From Vacuolonema iberomarrocanum LEGE 07170 (GTDB lineage: Bacteria > Cyanobacteriota > Cyanobacteriia > Elainellales > Elainellaceae), in contig JADEXA010000015.1 in assembly GCA_015207365.1 (NCBI GenBank), positions 53,497 through 117,496 on the forward strand: a DNA stretch of 64,000 bases, given 5' to 3'. This document shows positions 56,393-64,000 of the stretch, piece by piece. Made by a program: the position numbers and the translations under genes. Every line of letters starts with the position of its first letter. Position 1 is the first letter of the stretch. The notes below the pieces were generated by a model that saw nothing but the letters and a program-made list of their open reading frames with translations, ran no database searches and was not told the origin of the DNA.

Positions 56393-57037
56393 CTACCGTT
56401 TGGAAACCGCAGGGCTAGCGGTGACATACCAGCGCCAGGGATGGTCGACGCCCTGGGAGATGCCGATGCGAGTGGTTTGGGTGATGGCGATCGCCCCTGA
56501 TTCCCAGTCTTGGGCAAGGTCGGGCGATCGGTGCTCCAGCCAAAGGGCTTCCCCTGGTTGCAGTGGGGTTTCCGTTAGCGAGAGGTCGATGTCGAGGGCG
56601 CGGCAGAGCTTGCCAGGGCCAGCGGCGACACGGGCGGGCTTCTCGCCCCGTGGGTTGGCATCGGGCGGAATCGTTTCCAATTGCAAGGCTCGTAGCAATA
56701 CTGCGCTGGGCGCACCATCCGCATCGGTTACTACATTGAAGCAGTGGTACATCCCATAAATCAGATAAACATAGGAAAAGCCAGCAGGGCCAAACATCAC
56801 TGTATTGCGGGCTGTACGCCGACGGTAGGCATGGCAGGCTGGGTCGCCAGGGGTGTAGGCTTCGGTTTCCACAATCCGTCCCCGGATGCAACGGCCATCG
56901 GCCCAGCGACGTACCAGGGTGCAGCCTAGCAGATCCGGTGCAACCTCGGTCGCGCATCGCCCGAGCCACCCGGCCTCAATAGGTTCAGTGGCAGGAATCG
57001 GCAACAAGTCAGACGGAAAGAAAGGCGAGATGGGCAT
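56393..57037 (-). CDS. mpg: DNA-3-methyladenine glycosylase (AAG/MPG type)
   Basis: 214 residues from the ATG at 57037 ([10 protein letters not shown]); the frame opens four codons earlier. [20 protein letters not shown] contains the catalytic Glu and the damage-pocket residues. [20 protein letters not shown] with HCFNVVT, VLLRAL, and [14 protein letters not shown] are hallmarks of the family. It excises alkylated purines and hypoxanthine from DNA, starting base-excision repair. It stands 71 bases upstream of recQ on the same strand; together they may form a small repair unit. Confidence 0.95.
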   Translation of the reverse strand: MPISPFFPSDLLPIPATEPIEAGWLGRCATEVAPDLLGCTLVRRWADGRCIRGRIVETEAYTPGDPACHAYRRRTARNTVMFGPAGFSYVYLIYGMYHCFNVVTDADGAPSAVLLRALQLETIPPDANPRGEKPARVAAGPGKLCRALDIDLSLTETPLQPGEALWLEHRSPDLAQDWESGAIAITQTTRIGISQGVDHPWRWYVTASPAVSKR

Positions 57038-57319
57038 TGGGTAAACCACCGATTAAAGAGGGGAGTTGTATAGTGGAAAAGTGAGAGATATGGCAAATTC
57101 TGGAGAATGTCTCTGAGTGCCTATAAGGCGCAGCGATAATGCGACAAACTTTGGACTTGAGCCTGGTTGTTGCTGCCGTTTCTCTTCAGGTTCCTGCTCA
57201 ACGCTGAGTCTTACAAAATATTGAATTTCCAAGGACTTGATGAGTTTGGCTCTTAGAGTTTTGAGAGATTCATATTATCCACCCGTTAATATCGCGCATT
57301 AAGGCATAAGGATTTATCT

Positions 57320-57442
57320 ATGGATGTGAAGATCATTTTATTGGGGCTGACTCCCATTTTCATTGCAGCCTGTCTGTTCTTTGGAACTCGCAACGGGTTC
57401 TATGACACCGATAACTATCACGGCAACGGTTCGGCGCACTAG
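57320..57442 (+). CDS. 40-residue single-pass membrane protein
   Basis: The ATG at 57320 follows AAGGATTTATCT. The product starts MDVKIILLGLTPIFIAACLF (one membrane helix) and ends FFGTRNGFYDTDNYHGNGSAH without its first F, a polar, strongly patterned tail. From memory, a similar small protein with the ending NGFYDTDxYHGNGSAH is conserved in cyanobacteria, as are small subunits of thylakoid complexes. I cannot name it. It is too well ordered to be a chance frame. Confidence 0.75.
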   Translation: MDVKIILLGLTPIFIAACLFFGTRNGFYDTDNYHGNGSAH

Positions 57443-57674
57443 AGCGATCGCCGTCTCAAGCAAAAATCCACCGATCGTTGGATACGGTTAGCGCAGCGTA
57501 ACGCATCGTTAGGTCGATATCTCCGTATCAAACCTTGCCTGGTTTTCCGATTCTTGCCAGTGGGTGAGACAGGTTTAGGTGTTGGATAATCCTTGTAGTG
57601 CTTTGTGCTGGCGCTAATGCGTCCTACGGATCCGATCACTCTTTCATTTTTTTAGCACCTCTATTCCAAAGACA

Positions 57675-59327
57675 GTGACAGAATTGGCTTGCCTGCCCTA
57701 TGGGGTGGGTGCTGTACAAGAGGGCGTTTGTCTGCTGGTGCAAATGGGTACCCATCGGATTTTGTTGGACTGTGGTTTGGCAGATCTGACGCCGTTGCTA
57801 GAGAAGGGAGATTTTCCCCCTGCTGATGTGGTGTTGTGTACCCATGCCCATTCCGATCATGCCCGCGGGTTGCTGGCGCTACATCGGCAGTTTCCTCGCT
57901 TGCCTATCTATGCCAGTGATGCGACCACCCAACTGCTGCCGCTCAACTGGTTAGAGGAAATGGAGGTACCTGTCTTTGGGCGGGCGTTACCCTGGCGATC
58001 GCCCGTCGAGGTATTGCCAGGGTTGCGGGTTGAGCTATTCCCGGCTGGGCATCTTCCTGGCGCGGCTGCCATTTTGCTGACGGAAGTGACAGCTACCCGC
58101 GATCGCCCCCTGTCTCTTTTCTATACGGGAGATTTTTTCCTGTCGAATACGCGCCTAGTCAATGGTTTGCCCTTGGAAGATGTGCGGGGCTTGAAGCCAG
58201 ATGTGCTGATTGTAGAAAGTACCAACGGCTTGGCGCGCCTGCCGCGACGGCGACAGCAAGAAAATCAACTGGCGGAATTGATCTATCGGGCGATCGCCCA
58301 TCAACAGTCTGTTTTGCTACCCACGCCGACCCTGGGTTTGGGGCAAGAGCTGCTGATGCTGTTGCGCAGTCACCACCATTTCACCGGCCGGGATATCGAC
58401 ATCTGGGTTGATCCGATTGTGGCGGCAGGATGCGACGCCTATCTGTCGCTGTTGCCCCACCTTCCCAGCTCAGTGCAGAACTTTGCCCGCCATCAACCGT
58501 TGTTTTGGGATGAGCGGGTTCGCCCCCATGTGCGTCGGCTGACTGCCGATGCATCTGCCTGGGATGACAAGACTCCAGCGATCGCCCTTGTCCATCGACG
58601 CGCCGACCTGACGCCCTACCTCCAAACCCCTGCATTTCCCTGGTTGCTCCTATTGCCCCAGGAATCCCACGCTGTCCCGCCCCGTCTGACGGAAACACAA
58701 CTGACACCGCTGGTGAAAGAAGCACTGAATAATGGCCAGCTTACAGTGGATACCTACTTGCTAAGCGACCATTGCGATGGCTCGAATACGGCACAACTCA
58801 TCCATAACCTGCGTCCTCAGCATGTGGTGTTGGTTCATGGGACAGAGAGCGATCGCGCTGAACTGGCCAACCTGGAAGAACTCCAAAACCGCTATCAACT
58901 TCATATTCCTGGCAATGAGCAGCAGGTGGAATTGCCCGTGGGCGACGCGTTTCTCCAACCCGCACCGCCTGCCACCCGCTACGTTGGCGAGTGGAGCGAG
59001 GCCCATGAAGGGTTGTCCCTACAACTTCCCGAAACCCTCCGGGCAGACCCCCGCTGGGAGCAACTGGCCAACACAGGCATCATTGAGGCACGATGGCAGG
59101 GGGATGAGCTAGTGATTCGGGGGATGGCGCAGAAAGAGCTATCGCAAAAGCAAGACCAGACCTTGGATTTCGAGCGGGAATGTTGTCAAAACTGCCAGTT
59201 TTGCCGCAGCCATCGGTGCTGGAACCCCGCCTCCCCATTACATGGTTTTCGCGTCAGCCCAGAGGGCTACTGTCCCGCATTTGAGGCGATCGCGCCGCTC
59301 TCTGCTGATTCCGATTCCGAAAAATAG
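57675..59327 (+). CDS. Metallo-beta-lactamase/beta-CASP hydrolase with C-terminal cysteine motif
   Basis: 550 residues. The MBL core shows LLDCGLADL, the metal site CTHAHSDHARG, FPAGHLPGAAAILL and FYTGDFFLSNTRLV; a beta-CASP domain follows. VLVHGT near residue 390 supplies a late motif. This is the CPSF/RNase J-like group of RNA- or DNA-processing nucleases. The last 60 residues form a separate Cys-rich end (CCQNCQFCRSHRCWNPASPL, then EGYCPAFE) that could bind zinc or iron-sulfur. The start has no strong ribosome-binding site; GTG at 57675. Confidence 0.82.
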   Translation: MTELACLPYGVGAVQEGVCLLVQMGTHRILLDCGLADLTPLLEKGDFPPADVVLCTHAHSDHARGLLALHRQFPRLPIYASDATTQLLPLNWLEEMEVPVFGRALPWRSPVEVLPGLRVELFPAGHLPGAAAILLTEVTATRDRPLSLFYTGDFFLSNTRLVNGLPLEDVRGLKPDVLIVESTNGLARLPRRRQQENQLAELIYRAIAHQQSVLLPTPTLGLGQELLMLLRSHHHFTGRDIDIWVDPIVAAGCDAYLSLLPHLPSSVQNFARHQPLFWDERVRPHVRRLTADASAWDDKTPAIALVHRRADLTPYLQTPAFPWLLLLPQESHAVPPRLTETQLTPLVKEALNNGQLTVDTYLLSDHCDGSNTAQLIHNLRPQHVVLVHGTESDRAELANLEELQNRYQLHIPGNEQQVELPVGDAFLQPAPPATRYVGEWSEAHEGLSLQLPETLRADPRWEQLANTGIIEARWQGDELVIRGMAQKELSQKQDQTLDFERECCQNCQFCRSHRCWNPASPLHGFRVSPEGYCPAFEAIAPLSADSDSEK

Positions 59328-59381
59328 GAGCTGTTCAGCCGCTTCGGCGCTCGTCGCCACACAAAAAGCATTCCGCTACCT

Positions 59382-59453
59382 GTAGGGTGGGCACTGCCCA
59401 CCGATCGCTGTAAGAGTCCAAGTATGGTGTTAGGTGGGCGGTGCCCACCCTAC
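59382..59453. repeat. Inverted pair of the GTAGGGTGGGC repeat
   Basis: The 21-base unit at 59382-59402 and its reverse complement at 59433-59453 differ at one position and enclose a 30-base loop. It lies past the stop of the beta-CASP gene. Confidence 0.75.
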
Positions 59454-59497
59454 CTAACTAAGGGACTACGGCTATAGCTCGGCATGATGAAAAACCA

Positions 59498-59550
59498 AAT
59501 CCCAAAAACCTGCGCCGCCCGCAGCGCGGGCGGCGCAGGTTTTTGGGATT
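59498..59550. repeat. Perfect 25-bp-arm palindrome (family D, copy 1)
   Basis: Arms 59498-59522 and 59526-59550 are exact reverse complements around AGC. The right flank GGTTTAATTGCACCTATTGACTTAG runs, in two halves separated by nothing, into the stop codon of the convergent ogt gene at 59575. The same flank follows copy 2 at 63751. Confidence 0.82.
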
Positions 59551-59574
59551 TTCGGTTTAATTGCACCTATTGAC

Positions 59575-60135
59575 TTAGAAGATCGAGAGCTGCTGGGCTT
59601 CGGGTAAAGCGGCTTCTCGCTCCAGCAGCGCCTTTTTCCGCTCGACACCCCAGCGATAGCCAGTAATCGAACCGTTACTCCCAATCACACGATGACAGGG
59701 AATGGCGATCGCCCAGGGATTTTTTCCACAGGCATTGGCAACAGCTCGCACCGATTTGGGTTTGCCTAGCTGGTCTGCTAGCGCCTGATAGGTCAGGGTT
59801 GTGCCGGAAGGAATGGCTTGGAGAACGTCCCATACTTCTTGCTGGAAGTCGGTTCCTGATTTGTCTAGGGGTAAGTTGTGGGGGCGATCGGGATGATCGA
59901 CAAGCTGCTGGACTGCCGCGATCCGCTCATCCTCTGCGGGTTCTCTATCCGCGAACTGCGCCGTCGGAAATTGCTGGGAAAAGTGCTGGTGAAGCGCTTC
60001 TGGACTATCTTCGAGGGCGATCGAGCAAATTCCGGTATCACTCAGCACCACGCCTGCCCAACCCAGCCAACAGCGCCAGGTCGTACGGGTTAGTTGCTCC
60101 GATGGCAATGTACTTGATGATTTCTTTGTCGCCAT
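59575..60135 (-). CDS. ogt: Methylated-DNA--protein-cysteine methyltransferase
   Basis: 186 residues from the ATG at 60135, which has AAGGGAG ten bases upstream; an earlier ATG at 60162 is less well placed. FQQEVWDVLQAIPSGTTLTY, SVRAVANACGKNPWAIAIPC and HRVIGSNGSITGYRWGVERK give the helix-turn-helix arginine finger and the acceptor Cys of PCHRV. The enzyme takes methyl groups from O6-methylguanine in a suicide reaction. The stop codon coincides with the end of the palindrome D1 flank. Confidence 0.95.
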   Translation of the reverse strand: MATKKSSSTLPSEQLTRTTWRCWLGWAGVVLSDTGICSIALEDSPEALHQHFSQQFPTAQFADREPAEDERIAAVQQLVDHPDRPHNLPLDKSGTDFQQEVWDVLQAIPSGTTLTYQALADQLGKPKSVRAVANACGKNPWAIAIPCHRVIGSNGSITGYRWGVERKKALLEREAALPEAQQLSIF

Positions 60136-60311
60136 TGCCCGTTCTCCCTTACGGAACATCAAAAAATTGGGAACAGACCGATTGTCTATCGACCTGACAC
60201 TGGAGATAATAGTACAAAAGTTCCGATAAGGAAATGCTATTTCTTGCTGAGGGCGATCGCCTATGCCTCAAGCTGTTCGAATGCTTTGAGGAGACTGGAT
60301 GCCCTGCAATA

Positions 60312-61919
60312 TCACAGTTGGCAAAATTGGCGTTGGCGATCGTATTCGGGTTCTTGCCAGGAGAAGGCGAAGTGGCTGACCGTGCGGATTTGGGGTGCCG
60401 CTTGACGGATGGCGAGCATTTGAGATTCGAGGGCAGGGCGGTTATTCGTGCGTTCGCCCCAGCTTCCAGCCAACACGGGCTTGACTTGTCCAGGGTTGGC
60501 GGCTCGTTCGACCACGCGCATGACTTGGTCAACAATGCAGCCCGTGCCGCCACAGACACCGTAAGACATCGGATGCCACTCCATTGAAGTGGGGAAGCGA
60601 TCCCAGGGCTGAAGGCGCGAGTCAATACCTGTTTGACCAACAAACTGATTGCCTTCGGGGAAGAAAACGGCTCCAGCGGGAATGCCCTGGCGTTGAACGG
60701 GGGCGGCGGCTGTGTTGAGGAAATCCACAACCCCTTGAAACGCATGGGCGATCGCCAATCGCCACAGGTTTTGTTGCAAGTAGGCGCGGCGCTGCTCGGT
60801 GGTTGCGTCGCCATAGCCTGCGGCGGGCTCTAGACTTTGCCAAAGAGGTTGTGATTCACCGGGATAGAGGGAAGCGACATCCACGACATCTTGATTGGTT
60901 AGATAGCCCCGTTGCAAAAAGCGAACAATAATATCCTGCCCACTATTATTCTGTGCTCGCTGCAAGAAAGCTTGCTGGGCGGAAGGGCCGTAGATCCACA
61001 AGTCATCTACCCGCTCGGCGACAGAATCCGGCCCTGAGCCGCGTGGGTAGCGAATGTAGTCAAACAGCATCCCATCTGGATTGCGCTGCAAAACGGAGTC
61101 AAGCAGTGCCTGGTAGTCGGTTCGGGCTTGAGGGTTATAGGGATCGATAAACACTTCCTCATGGTTGACTTCCCCGCCGTTGATGCTGATCTGGCGGGAA
61201 TAATCGAGGCTACTTTGTCCCTGTCCATTCCGTGCCAGGATTTGGGAGGATCCCGAGCGTTGCAGGTAGGAATGCCCAAAATTCATGCTGAACATCCAGG
61301 CATAGACCTTCATGCCCCGCTCGCGGCCAGTTTCGATCGCCTGTGCCAACAAATCATGGTTCTCGTAGCCGGGCGATCGCAATACAGACGGCCACACCGT
61401 CGGGTTATCTGACTGGGGCAGCAGCACCTGCCCGGCTCCAAATACTTCGACATAAACCTGGTTGTAGCCCTTGTTCACCATCATGTCGAACAGTTGATTC
61501 ATCACCTCTGGACGGGCATCGCAGGGATAGAGCCGCACCCAGATGGCTTGGTTTTGAGGCCAGTTGTCCTGACGACAGTCTTCTAGAAACTCGGCATGGC
61601 GATCGACCAACTCTTCATATTGCTCCATGCTGTTTGCGTCACCCTGTACCCCAGCTACCAGCAGTTGTTGTTTCAGTTGGATTTCGTTGGTGGGCACATG
61701 GCAGAAGTCTGGACGTTGTGCCTGTGCCGGACGCCCCATCCCCATAAAACCGCCGATGCTAAGCATTAGCGCCAACCCTATCAGCGGAAAGCACCGCCGT
61801 CTGGTTGACCGTCTGATTTTGGGAAAAGGGGAGTACGTGCCTGACGTCCCTTGTGGCCGAGCTAGACCGGTGAACAGTAACCGAGCAAAGGAGTGAAGGA
61901 GCCGAAGAGGAAGCGACAT
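60312..61919 (-). CDS. GH10-like (GHL10) secreted glycosyl hydrolase-type protein
   Basis: About 535 residues from the ATG at 61919. A long basic N-terminus ends in a hydrophobic segment (RCFPLIGLALMLSIGGFMGM) with a signal-type cleavage site after RPAQAQ. The mature part is a TIM-barrel of the family-10-like glycosylhydrolase group (DUF187): GYNQVYVEVFGAGQVLLP, GRERGMKVYAWMFSMNFG, DPYNPQARTDYQALLDSVLQ, GMLFDYIRYP. It presumably acts on a cell-wall or extracellular polysaccharide. Confidence 0.85.
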   Translation of the reverse strand: MSLPLRLLHSFARLLFTGLARPQGTSGTYSPFPKIRRSTRRRCFPLIGLALMLSIGGFMGMGRPAQAQRPDFCHVPTNEIQLKQQLLVAGVQGDANSMEQYEELVDRHAEFLEDCRQDNWPQNQAIWVRLYPCDARPEVMNQLFDMMVNKGYNQVYVEVFGAGQVLLPQSDNPTVWPSVLRSPGYENHDLLAQAIETGRERGMKVYAWMFSMNFGHSYLQRSGSSQILARNGQGQSSLDYSRQISINGGEVNHEEVFIDPYNPQARTDYQALLDSVLQRNPDGMLFDYIRYPRGSGPDSVAERVDDLWIYGPSAQQAFLQRAQNNSGQDIIVRFLQRGYLTNQDVVDVASLYPGESQPLWQSLEPAAGYGDATTEQRRAYLQQNLWRLAIAHAFQGVVDFLNTAAAPVQRQGIPAGAVFFPEGNQFVGQTGIDSRLQPWDRFPTSMEWHPMSYGVCGGTGCIVDQVMRVVERAANPGQVKPVLAGSWGERTNNRPALESQMLAIRQAAPQIRTVSHFAFSWQEPEYDRQRQFCQL

Positions 61920-62222
61920 AAGGCTGAAACAACGTGAGAGAAAAGGATAGACAGACTCGATGGTCAATGGTAGCGCAGGTCTAACGTAGCGCGGGTCTAA
62001 AGTTTTCGTTGGCAATGTTTTCTACTCATACGGACACTGGTAGCGGTATCGGGGAATTTTCGGACAAAACGAAACGGAAGGAGTATAGTAATAACAACTT
62101 ACTTGGGTTCTGCTCCAGATATTTCCTGAAACTCTTTTGGTATAAGGGTTTCAGGAAATATCTGTTTCTGGTTTTCGTGGCGTTGATATAAAATATATCG
62201 GTTGTCTTCGGCATAGCGAACC
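61920..62222. other. Divergent intergenic region with a 21-bp hairpin
   Basis: About 300 bases between the GH10-like gene and purB. The main feature is the hairpin at 62116-62164. An AT-rich palindrome, GATATAAAATATATC, lies just before the purB start. Confidence 0.5.
62116..62164 (+). repeat. 21-bp hairpin in the purB leader
   Basis: Arms 62116-62136 and 62144-62164 pair completely (one G-U) around the loop TTGGTAT; the sequence begins CAGATATTTCCTGAAAC. TTTCTGGTTTT follows on the plus strand. It is 58 bases upstream of purB and could be an attenuator or another palindromic repeat. Confidence 0.65.
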
Positions 62223-63518
62223 TTGATTGAGCGATATACCCTGCCCGAAATGGGCGATTTGTGGACCGATGCCTTTAAGTTTCAGACCTGGCTACAGGTA
62301 GAAGTTGCGGTTTGCGAGGCGCAGGCCGAACTGGGCTATATCCCTGCGGATGCCGTCGCGACCATCAAGGAGAAAGCAGCCTTCGACCCGAAACGTATCC
62401 TTGAAATTGAAGCAGAGGTGCGCCACGACGTGATCGCGTTCCTCACCAATGTCAACGAGCATGTCGGGGAAGCTGGTCGCTACATTCACCTAGGCATGAC
62501 TAGCTCTGACGTGCTGGATACGGCATTATCTCTACAACTGGTCGCCAGCCTCGATGTTGTCTCCAGCCAAGTAGAAGCACTGATTCAGGCGATTCGCTAC
62601 CAAGCGCAGCAGCACCGCGACACAGTGATGGTAGGGCGATCGCATGGTATCCACGCTGAGCCGATGACCTTTGGCTTTAAGCTGGCGGGATGGTTAGCGG
62701 AAATGCTGCGTCATCGCGATCGCCTATGCCGTTTGCATAAGCAGATTGCCGTCGGCAAGATTTCTGGTGCCGTGGGAACCTATGCCAACATTGACCCCAG
62801 GGTAGAGGATCTAGCCTGTCAAAAACTTGGGCTGGAGCCAGACTGCGCCTCAACCCAGGTAATTTCGCGCGATCGCCACGCCGAATTCCTCCAGACTCTG
62901 GCGCTCGTCGCTGCGTCTATCGAGCGCTTTGCCGTCGAAATTCGCAACCTCCAGCGCACCGATGTGTTGGAAGTTGAAGAGTTTTTTGCCAAAGGACAAA
63001 AGGGTTCCTCGGCCATGCCCCACAAACGCAACCCTATCCGCTCTGAGCGTTTGACTGGACTGGCACGAATTCTGCGAGGCCATGCGATCGCTGCCCTGGA
63101 AAACGTTGCCCTCTGGCACGAGCGAGACATCTCCCACAGCTCTGTCGAGCGGGTCGCGTTTCCCGATTGCTGCATCCTCATCCACTTTATGCTGGTCGAA
63201 ACCACTGACCTGATTCAGCACCTACTGGTCTACCCCGAAAATATGCAGCGCAACATGAATGTCTATGGGGGCGTGATCTTCAGTCAGCGGGTGTTGTTGA
63301 CATTGGTAGAAAAGGGACTTACCCGTGAAGAAGCCTATTCGATTGTCCAAGCCAATGCCCACACCGCTTGGAACCAACCCGAAGGCAACTTCCGCGCCCT
63401 CATCTCCAAAGACGAGCGCGTAACATCTCACCTCTCTCCCGAAGAAATCGCCACCTGCTTTGATCCATCCGAGCATCTGAAGCATCTCGACGTGGTGTAC
63501 CAACGACTCAATATTTAG
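62223..63518 (+). CDS. purB: Adenylosuccinate lyase
   Basis: 431 residues starting at TTG 62223, where family similarity begins (IERYTLPEMGDLWTDAFKFQ). Motifs: GRYIHLGMTSSDVLDTALSL, GRSHGIHAEPMTFGFKLAGW (catalytic His), and the signature GSSAMPHKRNPI with the catalytic Ser loop. The enzyme removes fumarate from SAICAR and adenylosuccinate, acting twice in purine synthesis. Length is typical. It is monocistronic and on the same strand as the IS630 fragment 425 bases on. Confidence 0.97.
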   Translation: MIERYTLPEMGDLWTDAFKFQTWLQVEVAVCEAQAELGYIPADAVATIKEKAAFDPKRILEIEAEVRHDVIAFLTNVNEHVGEAGRYIHLGMTSSDVLDTALSLQLVASLDVVSSQVEALIQAIRYQAQQHRDTVMVGRSHGIHAEPMTFGFKLAGWLAEMLRHRDRLCRLHKQIAVGKISGAVGTYANIDPRVEDLACQKLGLEPDCASTQVISRDRHAEFLQTLALVAASIERFAVEIRNLQRTDVLEVEEFFAKGQKGSSAMPHKRNPIRSERLTGLARILRGHAIAALENVALWHERDISHSSVERVAFPDCCILIHFMLVETTDLIQHLLVYPENMQRNMNVYGGVIFSQRVLLTLVEKGLTREEAYSIVQANAHTAWNQPEGNFRALISKDERVTSHLSPEEIATCFDPSEHLKHLDVVYQRLNI

Positions 63519-63664
63519 TGAAGTGGATTATTGTTGGACAGACTCCTGACGGTTAGCGTAGCGGCTGTAGAAACAGGCTCTGCCACCTTGCTAGTCTCAT
63601 GCCCACCTGCAAGTAAATTGCGAGCTAACCTAGAAAATCTACTAAACAAGCTAAGAAGATTCAT
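63515..63664 (-). CDS. Possible small protein, 49 residues
   Basis: An open frame from the ATG at 63664 (MNLLSLFSRFSRLARNLLAG) with CAGG twelve bases upstream. Its stop overlaps the purB stop on the other strand. The composition is compatible with a small amphipathic peptide, but I recognise nothing and it may be chance. Confidence 0.25.
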   Translation of the reverse strand: MNLLSLFSRFSRLARNLLAGGHETSKVAEPVSTAATLTVRSLSNNNPLH

Positions 63665-63750
63665 CGCTTGAGAACCTGTAAAGAGGCGTTTTATTCGTCT
63701 ATCTTGAGGCAAGAAATTTCTTGCTAAGTACCTCGGTATAGTTAAAAACC

Positions 63751-63805
63751 AAATCCTAAAACCCTGCGCCGCCCGCGCAGCGGGCGGCGCAGGGTTTTAG
63801 GATTT
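63751..63805. repeat. Perfect 25-bp-arm palindrome (family D, copy 2)
   Basis: Arms 63751-63775 and 63781-63805 are exact reverse complements with the loop CGCAG. The left flank (AAAAACCAAATCC) and right flank (GGTTTAATTGCACCTAT) match copy 1 at 59498. Differences between the copies are paired across the arms. Confidence 0.82.
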
Positions 63806-63942
63806 TAGGTTTAATTGCACCTATCGACTTAGTCATGGGTTAGATCAATATTTATTTCGGGAACTATAAATCTATATAGCGTTTCCTATTCTAGTGAGGT
63901 ACACTTAGAATAGAATGTTTATTTCCTAGGGGACGACTTGAG

Positions 63943-64000
63943 GTGCAACCCTATTCGCTTGACTTCCGTAAAAAGATTATCGATATCTACGTTAAAGAAG
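63943..64000 (+). mobile_element. IS630-family transposase, 5' end (continues beyond window)
   Basis: From the GTG at 63943 the frame reads VQPYSLDFRKKIIDIYVKE and runs off the window. This is the characteristic start of IS630/Tc1-type transposases (PYSLDLRxKI, first helix of the DNA-binding domain). The presumed left end of the element lies near 63872, where TATAGCGTTTCC begins after a TA. The right end is outside the window. Confidence 0.75.

Noticed and set aside
60149..60814. Minus-strand frame of 221 codons
   Set aside because: It lies in another frame of the GH10-like gene, which has clear family motifs throughout.

Overview
This window comes from a cyanobacterial chromosome. The octamer GCGATCGC (HIP1) and its core occur throughout. 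There is a 3,8-divinyl chlorophyllide reductase gene of the cyanobacterial BciB type, a P-II gene behind a perfect NtcA box, a COP23-domain secreted protein, and several small proteins typical of cyanobacteria. The gene content is that of an ordinary chromosome with a heavy load of small repeats. I see no rRNA, no convincing tRNA, no CRISPR array and no prophage. The genus cannot be fixed from what I can see.

Layout. 0-9 kb: a DegT-fold protein lacking the PLP lysine, MsrP, a polysaccharide deacetylase, a degenerate receiver protein, a TerB-like protein, BciB and a pentapeptide-repeat protein. 9-18 kb: a double-domain ArsA ATPase divergent from a Cdc48-like AAA ATPase, a membrane protein of unknown function, a RecB-like nuclease and glnB. 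18-30 kb: RdgB, a receiver-GGDEF-EAL protein, a 197-bp MITE with intact target duplication, COP23 protein, upp divergent from an URC1-like GTP-cyclohydrolase-II homologue, a TPR lipoprotein, an orphan DUF433 antitoxin and RecN. 30-45 kb: a secreted protein, a coiled-coil protein overlapping RecJ, a FosA-like protein, an RhtA-like exporter divergent from an Lrp/AsnC regulator, purM, a frameshifted TPR gene, an allophanate-hydrolase-related protein, UreE and PadR. Three Uma2-type genes are spread between 29 and 41 kb. 45-53 kb: the rimP-nusA-ylxR...infB cluster on the minus strand, with infB set off by a 1-kb gap. 53-64 kb: a receiver-histidine kinase, RecQ, 3-methyladenine glycosylase, a 40-residue membrane protein, a beta-CASP hydrolase, Ogt, a GH10-like secreted enzyme, purB and the start of an IS630-type transposase.

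How the genes connect. DNA repair and nucleotide-pool genes are frequent (recN, recJ, recQ, mpg, ogt, rdgB, the RecB-like nuclease), as are purine and uracil genes (purM, purB, upp, urc1-like), but only rimP-nusA-ylxR-infB looks like a classical co-functional cluster. The 3' ends of many genes, especially convergent pairs, carry long near-perfect palindromes. These fall into at least five families whose arms change in a compensatory way between copies.

The most interesting unexplained items are: a compact promoter-hairpin-terminator unit upstream of rimP (a candidate small RNA or attenuator), the covarying palindromes, the Lys-to-His DegT protein, the upp/urc1-like pair, and the toxin gene cut to about 16 codons behind its antitoxin.
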